Shown here: positions 48,505 to 57,504 of the stretch, piece after piece | How positions within the stretch are numbered: position 1 is the stretch's first letter | How the letters are laid out: the number at the start of each line of letters is the position of its first letter | DNA from: Caulobacter sp. FWC2 | Lineage (GTDB): Bacteria > Pseudomonadota > Alphaproteobacteria > Caulobacterales > Caulobacteraceae | Direction of reading: 5' to 3' | NCBI RefSeq assembly: GCF_002742625.1 | Contig: NZ_PEBF01000001.1 | Span: forward strand, 3,162,001 to 3,226,000 | Length of the DNA: 64,000 nt | Notes under the pieces: model-generated | Told to the model about the DNA's origin: nothing | Databases searched by the model: none | The model's input: the letters and a program-made list of their open reading frames with translations, nothing else | Translations under genes and position numbers: made by a program

Positions 48505-49164
48505 ATGCGTATTGAAAAGTTCGTCCACTCCTGCTTGCGGATCACGGTTGGTGGCGAGAGCTTGCTGTTCGATCCCGGCAAGTTCTCGTTCGTCGATGGT
48601 CGCGTGGATCCCCACCAACTCGCCGGTCCGAGCCTTGTCGCCCTGACGCACGACCATCCCGACCACATCGACTTCGACGCCTTGCGGATCATCCTCGGTC
48701 AACGGCCCCCGACCATCCTGGCCAATGGCGAGGCGGCCAAGGCGCTACGCGAGAAGGGATTTTCGCCGACGATATTCGAACATGGTCAGCAAACCTTCGG
48801 CCCCTTCAGGCTGGTGGCCATTCCGACGCCGCATGCGCCGATCCTCGCCAAGGAGACGCCGATCGTCACCGCATTCAAGGTCAACGAGGGTCTGCTGAAT
48901 GTGGGCGACTCGCTGGATCCGGGTCTCCACCGCTTCGCCGATACCGAAATCCTTGCGATGCCGGTCATGGCGCCCTTTCTGACCGAACTTGACGTCTTCG
49001 CCTTCGCCAAAGCGATGCGTCCCCGGACGCTCATTCCGCTGCACGACGGCTACGCGCGGGATTACTTTGTCGAGCAACGCTACGACACGTACGAGCCGTT
49101 CCTGAAAGGTGTCGGAATCCGGCTTTTGCGGATGTCTGACCCAGGCGCATCGGTCGAGGTCTGA
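48505..49164 (+). CDS. Metallo-beta-lactamase-fold hydrolase (paralogue 2)
   Basis: A 219-residue protein: MRIEKFVHSCLRITVG, THDHPDHIDFD, LNVGDSLD, PLHDGYARDYFVEQRYDTYEP. It is clearly paralogous to the protein at 40809, and the two genes share runs of identical DNA around the KFVHSC codons. The metal site is kept. ATG at 48505 preferred; an upstream in-frame start adds MSCAEAG. Confidence 0.85.
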   Translation: MRIEKFVHSCLRITVGGESLLFDPGKFSFVDGRVDPHQLAGPSLVALTHDHPDHIDFDALRIILGQRPPTILANGEAAKALREKGFSPTIFEHGQQTFGPFRLVAIPTPHAPILAKETPIVTAFKVNEGLLNVGDSLDPGLHRFADTEILAMPVMAPFLTELDVFAFAKAMRPRTLIPLHDGYARDYFVEQRYDTYEPFLKGVGIRLLRMSDPGASVEV

Positions 49165-49192
49165 GCGCGTCCGACTGAAGCCCACCCGAGGG

Positions 49193-49945
49193 TCAGAGCA
49201 CGGGCCGGCCCTCTTCCGCATCTTCTTCCTCCTGCAACGCCCGCCGGTAGAAGTCGCCTCTGCTTTCATTAGCCGGAGGTGCGACGACGCGCGCGATCCA
49301 GTCGCCCGCCTTCGGATGGATCATCTTGCGAGCGACAAGCGTGTCCGGGGCAAGTTCGTAGACGAACAGGTCCCCGGTAGGCGCTTCCAGATTCTCCACG
49401 GCCTGTGGCGACAGCCCATCGAGCACCATCATCAAGGCGCGCAGGCTGTTGCCATGCGCCACGACCAGCACCGTGCGCGACTGCATCAGCCGCGGCAGGA
49501 TCGACCGTAGATAGAACGGAAGCACCCTGGCCGTCGTGTCACGGAGGCTTTCGCCGCCAGGGGGCTGTTCAGCATAGGCGCGCCGCCATCGCGCGACCTT
49601 CGCCTCGCCCCACCGTTCTCGCGCCTGGTCCTTATCAAGACCTGAGAGCTGCCCATAATCGCGCTCGTTCAGCGCGGGATCGCTGAAAGCTTGGACGCCG
49701 TGCAGGTGAAGCTTATCGCGCACAACATCCGCGGATCGGATGGCGCGCTGCAGGCTTGAACTGAAGATATCGTCCACCTTCACATTCGATTGGCGCAAGA
49801 CCTCAGCCGCCGCTTCCGCCTCTGCGACGCCAGCGTCGGTCAGCGGCGGATCATGGAGCCCCGTGAAGCGGTTGGCGGCGTTGTAGGCGCTCTGCCCGTG
49901 GCGCATCAGGATGAGGCGGCGATGCGGATGACTGAACAGGCTCAC
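49193..49945 (-). CDS. gpmA: 2,3-bisphosphoglycerate-dependent phosphoglycerate mutase
   Basis: A 250-residue histidine-phosphatase-fold enzyme with RHGQSAYN, ERDYGQLSGLDKD and VAHGNSLRAL. It interconverts 3- and 2-phosphoglycerate. It is the last gene of the riboswitch-CLC-DUF190-EamA cluster; glycolytic enzymes near enolase are natural fluoride targets, so an extra copy under fluoride control is sensible. Confidence 0.92.
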   Translation of the reverse strand: MSLFSHPHRRLILMRHGQSAYNAANRFTGLHDPPLTDAGVAEAEAAAEVLRQSNVKVDDIFSSSLQRAIRSADVVRDKLHLHGVQAFSDPALNERDYGQLSGLDKDQARERWGEAKVARWRRAYAEQPPGGESLRDTTARVLPFYLRSILPRLMQSRTVLVVAHGNSLRALMMVLDGLSPQAVENLEAPTGDLFVYELAPDTLVARKMIHPKAGDWIARVVAPPANESRGDFYRRALQEEEDAEEGRPVL

Positions 49946-49979
49946 GGCTCGCTCCGATGGCTTGTGGATGGCGGCGGCT

Positions 49980-50420
49980 TCATGCTTTCAACGCGACGAG
50001 GATCGCGCCGCCGCCGATCATGGCGATCCCCAGCCAGTTGCGGCCCGACAGCCGCTCGCCCAGGAAGGCGACTGCAAACAGGGCGACCAGCACCACGCTC
50101 AGCTTGTCGATCGGCGCGACCATCGATGCTGGGCCAAGCTTCAGCGCCCGATAGTAGCAAAGCCATGAGGCGCCCGTGGCGAGGCCGGACAACACCAGGA
50201 AGGCGTAGGTTTTCCCCGTGATCGTGTTGATCGGCTGGAAGGCGCCTGTAGCGGTCACGATCGCGACGAGGACGACGAGGATGACGACTGTCCGGATCAG
50301 GGTCGCATAGTCGGAGTTGACCCCTTCCACGCCGACCTTGCCGAAGATCGCGGTCAGCGCTGCGAAGCTAGCGGAGAGGACCGCCCAGAAGGTCCAGTTG
50401 GCGAGAAGGCTGCGCATCAT
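49980..50420 (-). CDS. Half-size EamA family transporter
   Basis: A 146-residue protein with five membrane segments, one EamA repeat (ASWLCYYRALKLGPASMVAPIDKLSVVLVALFAVAFLGERLSG). Such half-size members dimerise. Its start overlaps the stop of the DUF190 gene (ATGA). Substrate unknown; belongs to the fluoride operon. Confidence 0.88.
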   Translation of the reverse strand: MMRSLLANWTFWAVLSASFAALTAIFGKVGVEGVNSDYATLIRTVVILVVLVAIVTATGAFQPINTITGKTYAFLVLSGLATGASWLCYYRALKLGPASMVAPIDKLSVVLVALFAVAFLGERLSGRNWLGIAMIGGGAILVALKA

Positions 50421-50839
50421 CCGACAGGCTCCTGGCCGGGAATGATCTCACAGGCTTCCACCGCGCTGGCCTCCAGCCGCCATCGCTCCAGATGCTTATA
50501 GATGATGACCTTGTTGGTGAGCATCGCGCCTTGCGCTTTGCAAAACATCTCCAGCTGACCGCGCTCCCCGATCAGCTCCACGCACATCGTCAGTTCTGGA
50601 TTGGCGATCTCGACGCCCTCGTCCTGGATGCGGCCGTGGTTGCTGTATCCGTAGTGCCCATGGTGAGCCACGGCATTCAGAAGGCCCGCGGCTTTCGCGG
50701 CCTGCACGATCTGGCGGTAGAGCTGTGGCCGTCCAGCGAAGAGCGATTTCACGCCACTTCCGCGGCCCCGCTCGCCAGGTTTCATGTAGATGCGGACCAT
50801 GCCGACCTCGTCGGCGCTCATGGTGTGTGAGGAGGTCAT
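50417..50839 (-). CDS. DUF190 domain protein in the fluoride operon
   Basis: A 140-residue protein with DUF190 core [15 protein letters not shown] to [16 protein letters not shown], but a different ending from the two DUF190 copies at 9360 and 13498. PII-like fold. Overlaps start/stop with both CLC and EamA genes. DUF190 is also found with CrcB-type fluoride channels, which supports a fluoride-related role. Confidence 0.85.
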   Translation of the reverse strand: MTSSHTMSADEVGMVRIYMKPGERGRGSGVKSLFAGRPQLYRQIVQAAKAAGLLNAVAHHGHYGYSNHGRIQDEGVEIANPELTMCVELIGERGQLEMFCKAQGAMLTNKVIIYKHLERWRLEASAVEACEIIPGQEPVG

Positions 50840-52239
50840 GGGCGGGCTTTCTTTTTGTCGGGCTGACTGACAGGACGCGGCTGCCTGGTGGATGCTCGGA
50901 GTTCACGGATCTGTCGCAAGGCGAGATCCGCCGGCGGTTGGGCGGCGGAGGTCTTGGGGACGCCCAGCCTTTGGGAGAGGTAAATCCCCGAATGTCCGCT
51001 GCAGAGGTAAGCGGTGAAGCAGGCGACAGCGATGTAGGCCGTGTGCTCACCGCCGAAGAGCTCGATCCCCATGAGGGTGCAGGCCAGCGGCGTATTGGCC
51101 GCGCCTGCGAAGACCGCCACGAAGCCCAGGGCGGCGAACAGATCGGTCGGGCCGCCGAGCGGGGCCGAGAGCGCATTACCCAGCGCCGCGCCGATGAAGA
51201 ACAACGGCGTCACCTCGCCGCCCTTGAAGCCGGCGCTGAGCGTCACGACCGTGAAGAGAATCTTCAACAGCCAGCTCCAGCTGTCGATCCGGTCGGCGGC
51301 GAAGAAGCCAAGGATTGTCGGGTCGGCCGGGTTGGGAGACCAGACGCCGAGACCCAGGTAGCCCCGGGTCTGGAAGAGGTAAACCATGCCGACGATCGCC
51401 AGGCCGCCCAAGAAGGGGCGCAGCGGGCCGTAGGGCACAAGGCGCTTCAGGGTGGCGCTCAGGCGATGTTGCGCCTCGGAGAACAGCAGGCTGACCAGCC
51501 CGAACGCCACGCCAGCGACCGCGACCTTGGCCAGCAGGACGGGGTCGAGGCCGTACTTGCCGCCAGGCGCCTGGAAGTGAACCGCATACAGGGTGTGCTC
51601 GATGCCCCAGGCATGACACGTCCAATCGCCGATAAGGGCGGCGATGAGGCAAGGGATCAAGGCCTCGTAGTTGACCCGTCCAACAGTGAGCACCTCAAGC
51701 GCAAAGACCGCGCCCGCCACCGGCGTTCCGAACACCGCGCCGAAGCCGGCGGCGATGCCTGCCATCAACAGGATGCGCAGCCTGGCCGCCTCCAGGCGGA
51801 ACAGCTTGGCGAAAGCGCTGGCCAGGCTGCCGCCCAATTGGACCGCCGTGCCTTCGCGTCCGGCCGAACCGCCGAACAGGTGGGTGACGACGGTGGAGAC
51901 CAGAATCAAGGGCGCCATGCGCAAGGGCACGCCGCCGCCTGGTTCGTGGATCTGGTCGACGATCAGGTTGTTGCCCGCTTCGGCTGAGCGGCCTTTCCAG
52001 TGGTAAACCAACCCCACCAGAAAGCCGGCCACCGGCAGGCCGAACAGCAGCCAGGGGTGCGCGAACCGCGCACGGGTGGCCAGATCAAGGCTCCAGAGGA
52101 ACAGGGCGCAGAGCGAGCCGATCGCTGCCGAGGTGGGCGCAAGGATCGCCGCCCACAGAGCCGCAGCCTTCAGGTGAGACAGGCGCGCCTGAACGAACGG
52201 CCGGACATCGGCCAAGGTAAAACGGGGCGGCTTTGACAC
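50836..52239 (-). CDS. eriC: CLC-family anion channel, probable fluoride exporter (EriC-F type)
   Basis: A 467-residue CLC protein. Selectivity-filter motifs are [11 protein letters not shown] (in place of GSGIP) and [15 protein letters not shown] (GREGT in place of GREGP), then [15 protein letters not shown]. These deviations, and the riboswitch upstream, fit the CLC-F fluoride/proton antiporter branch. Start is a GTG at 52239 preceded by GAGGAG. First gene of the operon. Confidence 0.88.
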   Translation of the reverse strand: MSKPPRFTLADVRPFVQARLSHLKAAALWAAILAPTSAAIGSLCALFLWSLDLATRARFAHPWLLFGLPVAGFLVGLVYHWKGRSAEAGNNLIVDQIHEPGGGVPLRMAPLILVSTVVTHLFGGSAGREGTAVQLGGSLASAFAKLFRLEAARLRILLMAGIAAGFGAVFGTPVAGAVFALEVLTVGRVNYEALIPCLIAALIGDWTCHAWGIEHTLYAVHFQAPGGKYGLDPVLLAKVAVAGVAFGLVSLLFSEAQHRLSATLKRLVPYGPLRPFLGGLAIVGMVYLFQTRGYLGLGVWSPNPADPTILGFFAADRIDSWSWLLKILFTVVTLSAGFKGGEVTPLFFIGAALGNALSAPLGGPTDLFAALGFVAVFAGAANTPLACTLMGIELFGGEHTAYIAVACFTAYLCSGHSGIYLSQRLGVPKTSAAQPPADLALRQIRELRASTRQPRPVSQPDKKKARP

Positions 52240-52252
52240 GACTCCTCTTTCT

Positions 52253-52266
52253 CGCGGCAAGCCGCG
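52253..52266 (-). promoter_or_regulatory. Hairpin between riboswitch and CLC start
   Basis: CGCGGC-TT-GCCGCG, a perfect 6-bp stem, sits between the aptamer 3' end and the ribosome site. It may be part of the expression platform. No U-tract follows, so control of translation or of an overlapping RNA fold is more likely than a classic terminator. Confidence 0.4.
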
Positions 52267-52271
52267 CCAAA

Positions 52272-52335
52272 GTAGGAATCATCGGCTCCTTCCTGAGGAG
52301 CGGTTCGGCATGACGCCAGGCGGAAATCCATCGCC
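52272..52335 (-). promoter_or_regulatory. Fluoride riboswitch (crcB motif)
   Basis: In the minus strand GGCGATGGATTTCCGCC is followed by a joiner with CCGAACC, a stem GCTCCT-CAGGA-AGGAGC and then CGATGATTCCTAC. This matches the crcB aptamer element by element: P1 (GGCG/CGCC) with loop AUGGAUUUC, AACCGCU...AGC GAUGAU, and the 3' UCCUAC. The Pseudomonas syringae aptamer shows the same AUGG..UUC loop, AACCGCU and UGAUGAUGCCUAC. Loop GGA can pair with UCC of the 3' strand as the pseudoknot. It lies 33 bp before the CLC start. Confidence 0.9.
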
Positions 52336-52402
52336 AGCGGCGCTTCTAGGTGCGGCTCCTGCGACTGTCAAACGGGGCGACATCAGCCTGCCTCTGACTT
52401 CC

Positions 52403-52735
52403 TCAACGAAGCGCGCGCGGTCCGAGCAAAATGATGCCGGCGCCGACAAGACAGACGACGGCGCCTAGTGTGTCCCAACGGTCGGGCTTCACGCCTTCGA
52501 CGGCCCAAAGCCACGCCAACGATGCACCGATGTAAATCCCGCCATATGCGGCGTAGGCGCGCCCGGCGTTGTCAGCATCTACCAGCGTCAGGAGCCAGGC
52601 GAACAGGGCCAAGGAGACCATGCCGGGCGCGAGCCACCACAGAGGTTTGCCCTCTCGCAGCCACATCCAGAAACTGAAGCAGCCTCCGATCTCCGCCAGG
52701 GCTGCGAACGCATAGACCAAAATCGATTTCGTCAC
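52403..52735 (-). CDS. ynfA: YnfA family inner-membrane protein (paralogue 2)
   Basis: A 110-residue protein starting with GTG at 52735; core [21 protein letters not shown] and [10 protein letters not shown]. Roughly two-thirds identical to the YnfA at 25588. It ends just before the riboswitch and sits immediately inside the right att-like repeat. Upstream frame extension is Arg-rich and unlikely to be coding. Confidence 0.9.
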   Translation of the reverse strand: MTKSILVYAFAALAEIGGCFSFWMWLREGKPLWWLAPGMVSLALFAWLLTLVDADNAGRAYAAYGGIYIGASLAWLWAVEGVKPDRWDTLGAVVCLVGAGIILLGPRALR

Positions 52736-52932
52736 GCCGCCCCCTTCGCCAGCCTCCTCGTAGCGTCTGCGGCGGCGACCTCGCAAATTCGGAAAGCCCT
52801 TCGGATTTCACCGCATCGATTGGGGTCACAGAGGACGCGAAAGCACGAACGAAAACGAAAGAAAACACGAACGTGAGTGCACGGAATTTGCACCGGAGTC
52901 CGTATAAGTCACTGAAAATACACGACTATCTA

Positions 52933-52965
52933 TCCAGTCCATCATCGGCGCGACAGAAAACCTAT
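52933..52965 (+). repeat. Right att-like direct repeat
   Basis: Copy of 28852-28884 (core TCCAGTCCATCATCGGCGC, ending AACCTAT), 28 of 33 bases shared and in the same orientation. It lies in an AT-rich stretch directly before the integrase remnant, the normal place for the attachment site of an integrative element. Confidence 0.6.
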
Positions 52966-53365
52966 GCGGTCGAAATTGCTGCATCTTTTTCGTAGTTTCA
53001 ACGAGTTCGGTCATGCCGAAACGTTCCTAAAATTGCGCACGTTTTCGCCGTTTGTTCCCGTGGTTTCCTTCCTGAGCGCACACACAGAGCACACGAAATT
53101 GGCCACGTTCACGAGACTCCCATCGGGCTCCTGGAGAGCCCAGGTTCGCCGGAAGGGTCGCTATATAGGCGAGACCTTCGCGTACCGCGAGGACGCGCGT
53201 CGATGGGCCACCGAAGCCGAGCGGACCATCGACCAGGGCAAGGCGCCCAAAACCACGAGGATTGCCGACAAAACCACCTTCGGTCATCTGATCGATCTGC
53301 ACATCGATGAGCGGAAGGACGTAACCAAGCCTATCGGCCGGACCGAGCTCGAAGCCCTTAGCTGA
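52964..53365 (+). pseudogene. N-terminal remnant of a site-specific (tyrosine) integrase
   Basis: The frame reads ATFTRLPSGSWRAQVRRKGRYIGETFAYREDARRWATEAE and then KTTFGHLIDLHIDERKDV, which is the arm-binding domain and the start of the core-binding domain of a phage-type integrase. It stops after about 130 codons; the catalytic domain with the RHRY residues is missing. The start is uncertain (residues before LATFTRL are not integrase-like). Confidence 0.75.
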
Positions 53366-53407
53366 TCGAGGAACAGCGCGCCTTCCGGTTGCCCGGCAGA
53401 GGTCAGA

Positions 53408-55165
53408 TCAGCCGGCGAGCGCGTGGTCTTTCGGTACGGTAGCCAGGGTCTCAGCGATGGCGGCGAAGAGGACAGCGACGTCGATCGGCTTGCTGACATG
53501 GGCATCCAGGCCCGCGGCAAGATAGTCGTGCCTCTGGTGGTCCATGGCGTTTGCGGTCAGAGCGATGATCGGCGTTCGGACGCGCGCGCTGTCGCGCTCT
53601 TCGGTCCGGATGGCGCGCGTGGCGCTGACCCCATCCATGACCGGCATATTGATGTCCATCAGGATCAGATCGAAGGTGCGCTGGCGCCAGGCTTCCAGCG
53701 CCAGGCGACCGTCCTCGACGACCTCAAGGTCGATTCCCGCGCCGCCGAGCAGGCTGCGAAGCACCAGTTGGTTAGTGGGATTGTCCTCGGCGACCAGGAT
53801 GGCGAGGCGTTCCTCCGCGACGGTAACCGAGCGTGCGGCCCCTGGCGTCGCCGATGACGCAAGAACCGGCGAGCCGGCGCGCGCCAAGGGCAAGGCGACG
53901 CGAAAAGTGGATCCGGCTCCCAGACGGCTTTCGACCGTGATGTCGCCGCGCATCAATCGGGCTAGGTCGCGCGAGATCGGCAGGCCAAGGCCCGTGCCGC
54001 CAAACCGCCGGGTCGTGGTGGCGTCTCCCTGGCTGAACTTCTCGAAGAGGCTGGCCCGGGAGGCCTCGGAGAAGCCTACTCCGGTGTCTTCAATCGTGAA
54101 GGCAAACCCCGCCGCCTCATAAGCCAGCAGCACATCGATGCGCCCCCGATCCGTGAATTTCACGGCGTTGCCAATAAGATTGTAGAGAATCTGTCTCACG
54201 CGCGTGGGGTCGCCCCGGTAGAGGCTATGCGTCCCCCGCGCCACGAACGCCAGGACAAGACCCTTTTCCGCCGCGATGACGCCGAATGCATCGCACGCGT
54301 CGCGGCCGAGCGCCTCGGGGTCGAAGTCGAGGACCTCGAGCTCGATCTTGCCGGCCTCAATCTTGGCCATGTCCAGCATGTCATTGAGCAACGTCAGCAG
54401 GGTCGCGCCCGACTGTTGCAGCACCCCAAGGCGCTCCTGTTGGTGACGGCTCATCGGCTCGCGCGCCATAGCCTGGGCCATGCCCAGGATGCCGTTGAGC
54501 GGCGTGCGGATCTCGTGAGAGACCGTGGCCAGGAAGGCGCTTTTGGCCTGGTTGGCCGCTTCGGCGTTGAGTTGGTCCTGGATCACGTCGTCATAGGACT
54601 CGGCGTTGGCGAGCTGCAAGTCACGAGCGTTGACCGCAAAACAAGCAGCCAGCGCCGCAAGGATCCAAACCTCCACGCCCGACTGCATTCGGGTGGCGCT
54701 GTAGAGAAGCGCGATGGCTGGGGCCGGCGCGGTCCACAGGATCATGCTGCGCGTCAGCGTGTGCTGAGCCGCGCAGGTCATCAGAATCCCTGCGCTGACG
54801 AGCACAAGGGTCACGACCGCCGTGCTGGTGGTCGGATGAGCCAGAAGAAGGGGCGCCGCGGAGGTCGACGTCAGCAGGGTGGTTATGGCGATCAGCTGGT
54901 TCTGAAAGATCCGGAACTCTTCCTGCGTCGCTGTCGCCAAGCGGGGCGCCACCCGCCGCCACCAAGCCATGGTCGCCACCTCGGACGACACATAGGCGGC
55001 GACCCAGCCCAGCGCGATCCACACCGACATCGCCTTCAAGAAGAGCAGCACCATCGCCACCAACGCGATGCTGCCGATCCGCATGGAAACGTGACCAGAG
55101 TAGGTTCGAGCGTAGTACGTCTCGAACGCCTGCTGTGAATAGGGCCTCTCGGGGCGCGAAGTCAT
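53408..55165 (-). CDS. Hybrid histidine kinase with receiver domain
   Basis: A 585-residue sensor: about six membrane segments within residues 30-180, HisKA with SHEIRTPLNGILG (His217), HATPase with NLIGNAVKF, DTGVGF and GGTGLGLPI, then a receiver domain with DINMPVMDG (Asp near 510) and KPID. No periplasmic sensor domain of size, so the signal may be in the membrane. Phosphorelay partner not adjacent. Confidence 0.93.
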   Translation of the reverse strand: MTSRPERPYSQQAFETYYARTYSGHVSMRIGSIALVAMVLLFLKAMSVWIALGWVAAYVSSEVATMAWWRRVAPRLATATQEEFRIFQNQLIAITTLLTSTSAAPLLLAHPTTSTAVVTLVLVSAGILMTCAAQHTLTRSMILWTAPAPAIALLYSATRMQSGVEVWILAALAACFAVNARDLQLANAESYDDVIQDQLNAEAANQAKSAFLATVSHEIRTPLNGILGMAQAMAREPMSRHQQERLGVLQQSGATLLTLLNDMLDMAKIEAGKIELEVLDFDPEALGRDACDAFGVIAAEKGLVLAFVARGTHSLYRGDPTRVRQILYNLIGNAVKFTDRGRIDVLLAYEAAGFAFTIEDTGVGFSEASRASLFEKFSQGDATTTRRFGGTGLGLPISRDLARLMRGDITVESRLGAGSTFRVALPLARAGSPVLASSATPGAARSVTVAEERLAILVAEDNPTNQLVLRSLLGGAGIDLEVVEDGRLALEAWRQRTFDLILMDINMPVMDGVSATRAIRTEERDSARVRTPIIALTANAMDHQRHDYLAAGLDAHVSKPIDVAVLFAAIAETLATVPKDHALAG

Positions 55166-55669
55166 AGCAACACCTTGAGTGCATGAGGCTTTACAGGCTA
55201 ATGGTCGATCGCCTCATGGGGTTGCGACATGGCGCCACAGGGTCCAACGAACCGGGGCGCCAGAACCTCCAAGCCTCGCCGCAGCGAAGACATCTTAGCG
55301 ACCAGAAGTCGATTTCCCCCTTACATGCCGCTGGCGCGGAGGAACTTTCGAGGTTGCGCCAGGAGCGGCCTCTCAGGTCGTGCCAGGAACACCCCCGTCA
55401 CATCGGCCTGGACGCCCTCCGCTGCTGATCCCGGCGCCCCCTCGCCGTCAGGGCCCGAAACGCCAGCAAGGGCATGGGTCCCTTTCCTACCTGCCCCGCG
55501 CAACTCCGATCCCGGCCACGCATTACGTATGTCCCCCATACAAGTGGGTCCTACTCGGTCGGCCGCTTCGGTCGTGCGCTCTATCGGCCCCGCCGCCGAG
55601 CCAATTCCTCTGAGTGCGGGATGTCCCTGCTTAGGCGCCGCAACCCCGCGGTCACATCTGGAGACACGC
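55166..55669. other. Intergenic gap, no gene recognised
   Basis: About 500 bp between the kinase and the host-attachment-family gene, which are divergent. Open frames on both strands are present but composition-driven: no ribosome sites, no domains. I see no strong palindrome. Confidence 0.4.
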
Positions 55670-56074
55670 ATGCAACTTCCCAAGGGCGCCACCGTCGCCG
55701 TCGCTGATGGCGAAAAGTTCAATCTCTTTCGCAACGCTGGCGATGAAGCCGAGCTGAAGCTCACGGCCGTCGATCACGCGGCCGTCGATGCCGACCACCA
55801 AGGCGCGACGCCGGGTCGCCACGGCAGTTCCGCCAATCCCGACGGTGGGCAGGATGATGAGGACGGCTTCTCGGCGGGCGTCATCAGCCTGCTCAACAAA
55901 CAGGTCCTGGATGGAAAGATCACCGCCCTGTTGATCATCGCCGCGCCGCGAGCCCTGGGCGCTATCCGACCTCAGTACCACGCCAAACTCAGCGCGATCC
56001 TCGTGGGCGAAATCGCCAAGGACCTGACGGGCCACGCATTGCACGACGTCGAGAAGGCGATCGCGGCAGCCTGA
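55670..56074 (+). CDS. Host-attachment-family protein (eRF1 domain 1-like)
   Basis: A 134-residue protein: VAVADGEKFNLFRNAG start, ADHQGATPGRHGSSANPDGG loop, FSAGVISLLNKQVLDGKITALLIIAAPRALGAIR and YHAKLSAILVGEIAKDLTGHALHDVEKAI. This is the family named after a plant attachment protein, resembling eRF1 domain 1; function unknown. A GGAG lies 8 bp before the ATG. Confidence 0.85.
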   Translation: MQLPKGATVAVADGEKFNLFRNAGDEAELKLTAVDHAAVDADHQGATPGRHGSSANPDGGQDDEDGFSAGVISLLNKQVLDGKITALLIIAAPRALGAIRPQYHAKLSAILVGEIAKDLTGHALHDVEKAIAAA

Positions 56075-56241
56075 CGCTGGGCGCGCCGGGCGGGCAAACG
56101 CCCGCTCGACGCAGCGCGTCGCTCAAGGCTTCGGGCACGCCCAGCAAGGCGACCTTGAAAAGCGATGGCGGCGTTGCGCCAGGACGGGCCTGCTCGCGGA
56201 GCGACTGGGGCGGTTCGATCGACACGGCAGGAGTCAGGCGC

Positions 56242-57504
56242 CTAAGCCTGCGTGTTGCGCGGCGGGTCCTGCACGAGGGCCAAAGCATAGCGGCGGCAGT
56301 GCTCGAGATAGGCCGCCTCGTGCACCGCTGTCAGATCCACAACGCTCGACCATAGCCACGAGGGCGCATCAAGCGTCCCGGTTCGATTGCGGGCTAGGTC
56401 CGCAATCCAGGCCTTGCGCGTGGCCCCGTCCATCTGGCGGCCATGGGCGTGACCCACGACCCGGGCCAGAGCCTTGGCCGCGTGCATCGCCTCGGTGGGC
56501 GACAGCCCGACGATTTCCAGTTTCATGTCCTGCGGCATCAACTCGCGCACGAAGACGGCCTTGTCGAGGAGCCGTCCGGCGGCCATGCGCTGGCCAAGAT
56601 TAGGCGACAGGGCCAGCGCTCCGGCCACGACTCGCTCGGCGTTGTCGCGCGGCATAGCGGCCTTGGGCTCGCGCGGCGCTGCGGCCTTGATCGCCTCCTT
56701 AAGGTCTAGGAAGCAGATATCGGGCGCGCCCTCCCCGCCGTCCACCTCCAGCAAGACGGCGAACCGCAGTCGACCCAGCGAGCTGCAACCCTTGACCCAA
56801 TAGGCCGCATCCAGGACGCGGATGTCGTCCTTGCGTCCCCGCGACTTGAGGCTCGTGACGAGATCGCGCACCGTCTCGCTCTGGCATATCGCCTCGATCT
56901 CGTGGCGCTCCGTGCGGGTGATCGGCCAGAAGCGTCGGCCGATCGGAATCTCGGGCCGCACGCCGCGCAGCCGCTCGCCGGCCAGATGTTTCCAGGTCCG
57001 CCGCTCGGCCTCGCGCACGACCGCGCCGATCATCGGCGGATGCGGCGGCTCGATGTTAAAATCGCCAGCGAGCGCGTCCTCGTAGCCCTCGATCATCGCC
57101 TCCAGCATCTGGGCGGTGATAACGCCGGGCAGGTCCGAGCCGCGCGCGGCGGAGGCCAACGACAGGCCCAGGCGGATCAGGTCATGGGCCGGGTTGCCGA
57201 CCACGGTCTGGTCAAGATCGCGGATCTGAATGTCGACCTGGCCTTCGGCGCTGGCCAAAGGCCCAAGATTGCCCAGGTGGCAATCGCCGCAGATCCAGAC
57301 CGGGGGACCGCTAGGCAGACTCGTTCGCCGGCCCTCCAGCCACTCGTAGAACTTGACGGTGCTGCCCCGCACATAGGCGTGGGCCGAGCGCGCCATCTTG
57401 AGGTTCCGCGTCCGCAACAATACGGGCGCACGCATGGCAGGCCGCGCGGCCAGCGCCTCGCGCGCGGCGCTCTTGGCGCGGTCGTTACGGTCATCCTTGG
57501 CCAT
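56242..57504 (-). CDS. DUF2252 family protein
   Basis: A 420-residue protein with the DUF2252 core: VRGSTVKFYEWL, PPVWICGDCHLGNLG, IQIRDLDQTVVGNPAHDLIRL, GHAHGRQMDGATR. The fold is related to kinase-like/aminoglycoside-phosphotransferase proteins, with GDCHLGN and DLD as possible catalytic residues. Substrate unknown. The start overlaps the DUF1206 stop. Confidence 0.88.
   Translation of the reverse strand: MAKDDRNDRAKSAAREALAARPAMRAPVLLRTRNLKMARSAHAYVRGSTVKFYEWLEGRRTSLPSGPPVWICGDCHLGNLGPLASAEGQVDIQIRDLDQTVVGNPAHDLIRLGLSLASAARGSDLPGVITAQMLEAMIEGYEDALAGDFNIEPPHPPMIGAVVREAERRTWKHLAGERLRGVRPEIPIGRRFWPITRTERHEIEAICQSETVRDLVTSLKSRGRKDDIRVLDAAYWVKGCSSLGRLRFAVLLEVDGGEGAPDICFLDLKEAIKAAAPREPKAAMPRDNAERVVAGALALSPNLGQRMAAGRLLDKAVFVRELMPQDMKLEIVGLSPTEAMHAAKALARVVGHAHGRQMDGATRKAWIADLARNRTGTLDAPSWLWSSVVDLTAVHEAAYLEHCRRYALALVQDPPRNTQA

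Noticed and set aside
52964..53365. An active integrase
   Set aside because: Only the N-terminal DNA-binding part is present; the frame ends before the catalytic domain and no continuation is found in other frames.
55321..55764. 147-codon minus-strand frame between kinase and host-attachment gene
   Set aside because: It overlaps the 5' end of the convincing gene at 55670 and is low-complexity Gly/Ala/Arg.
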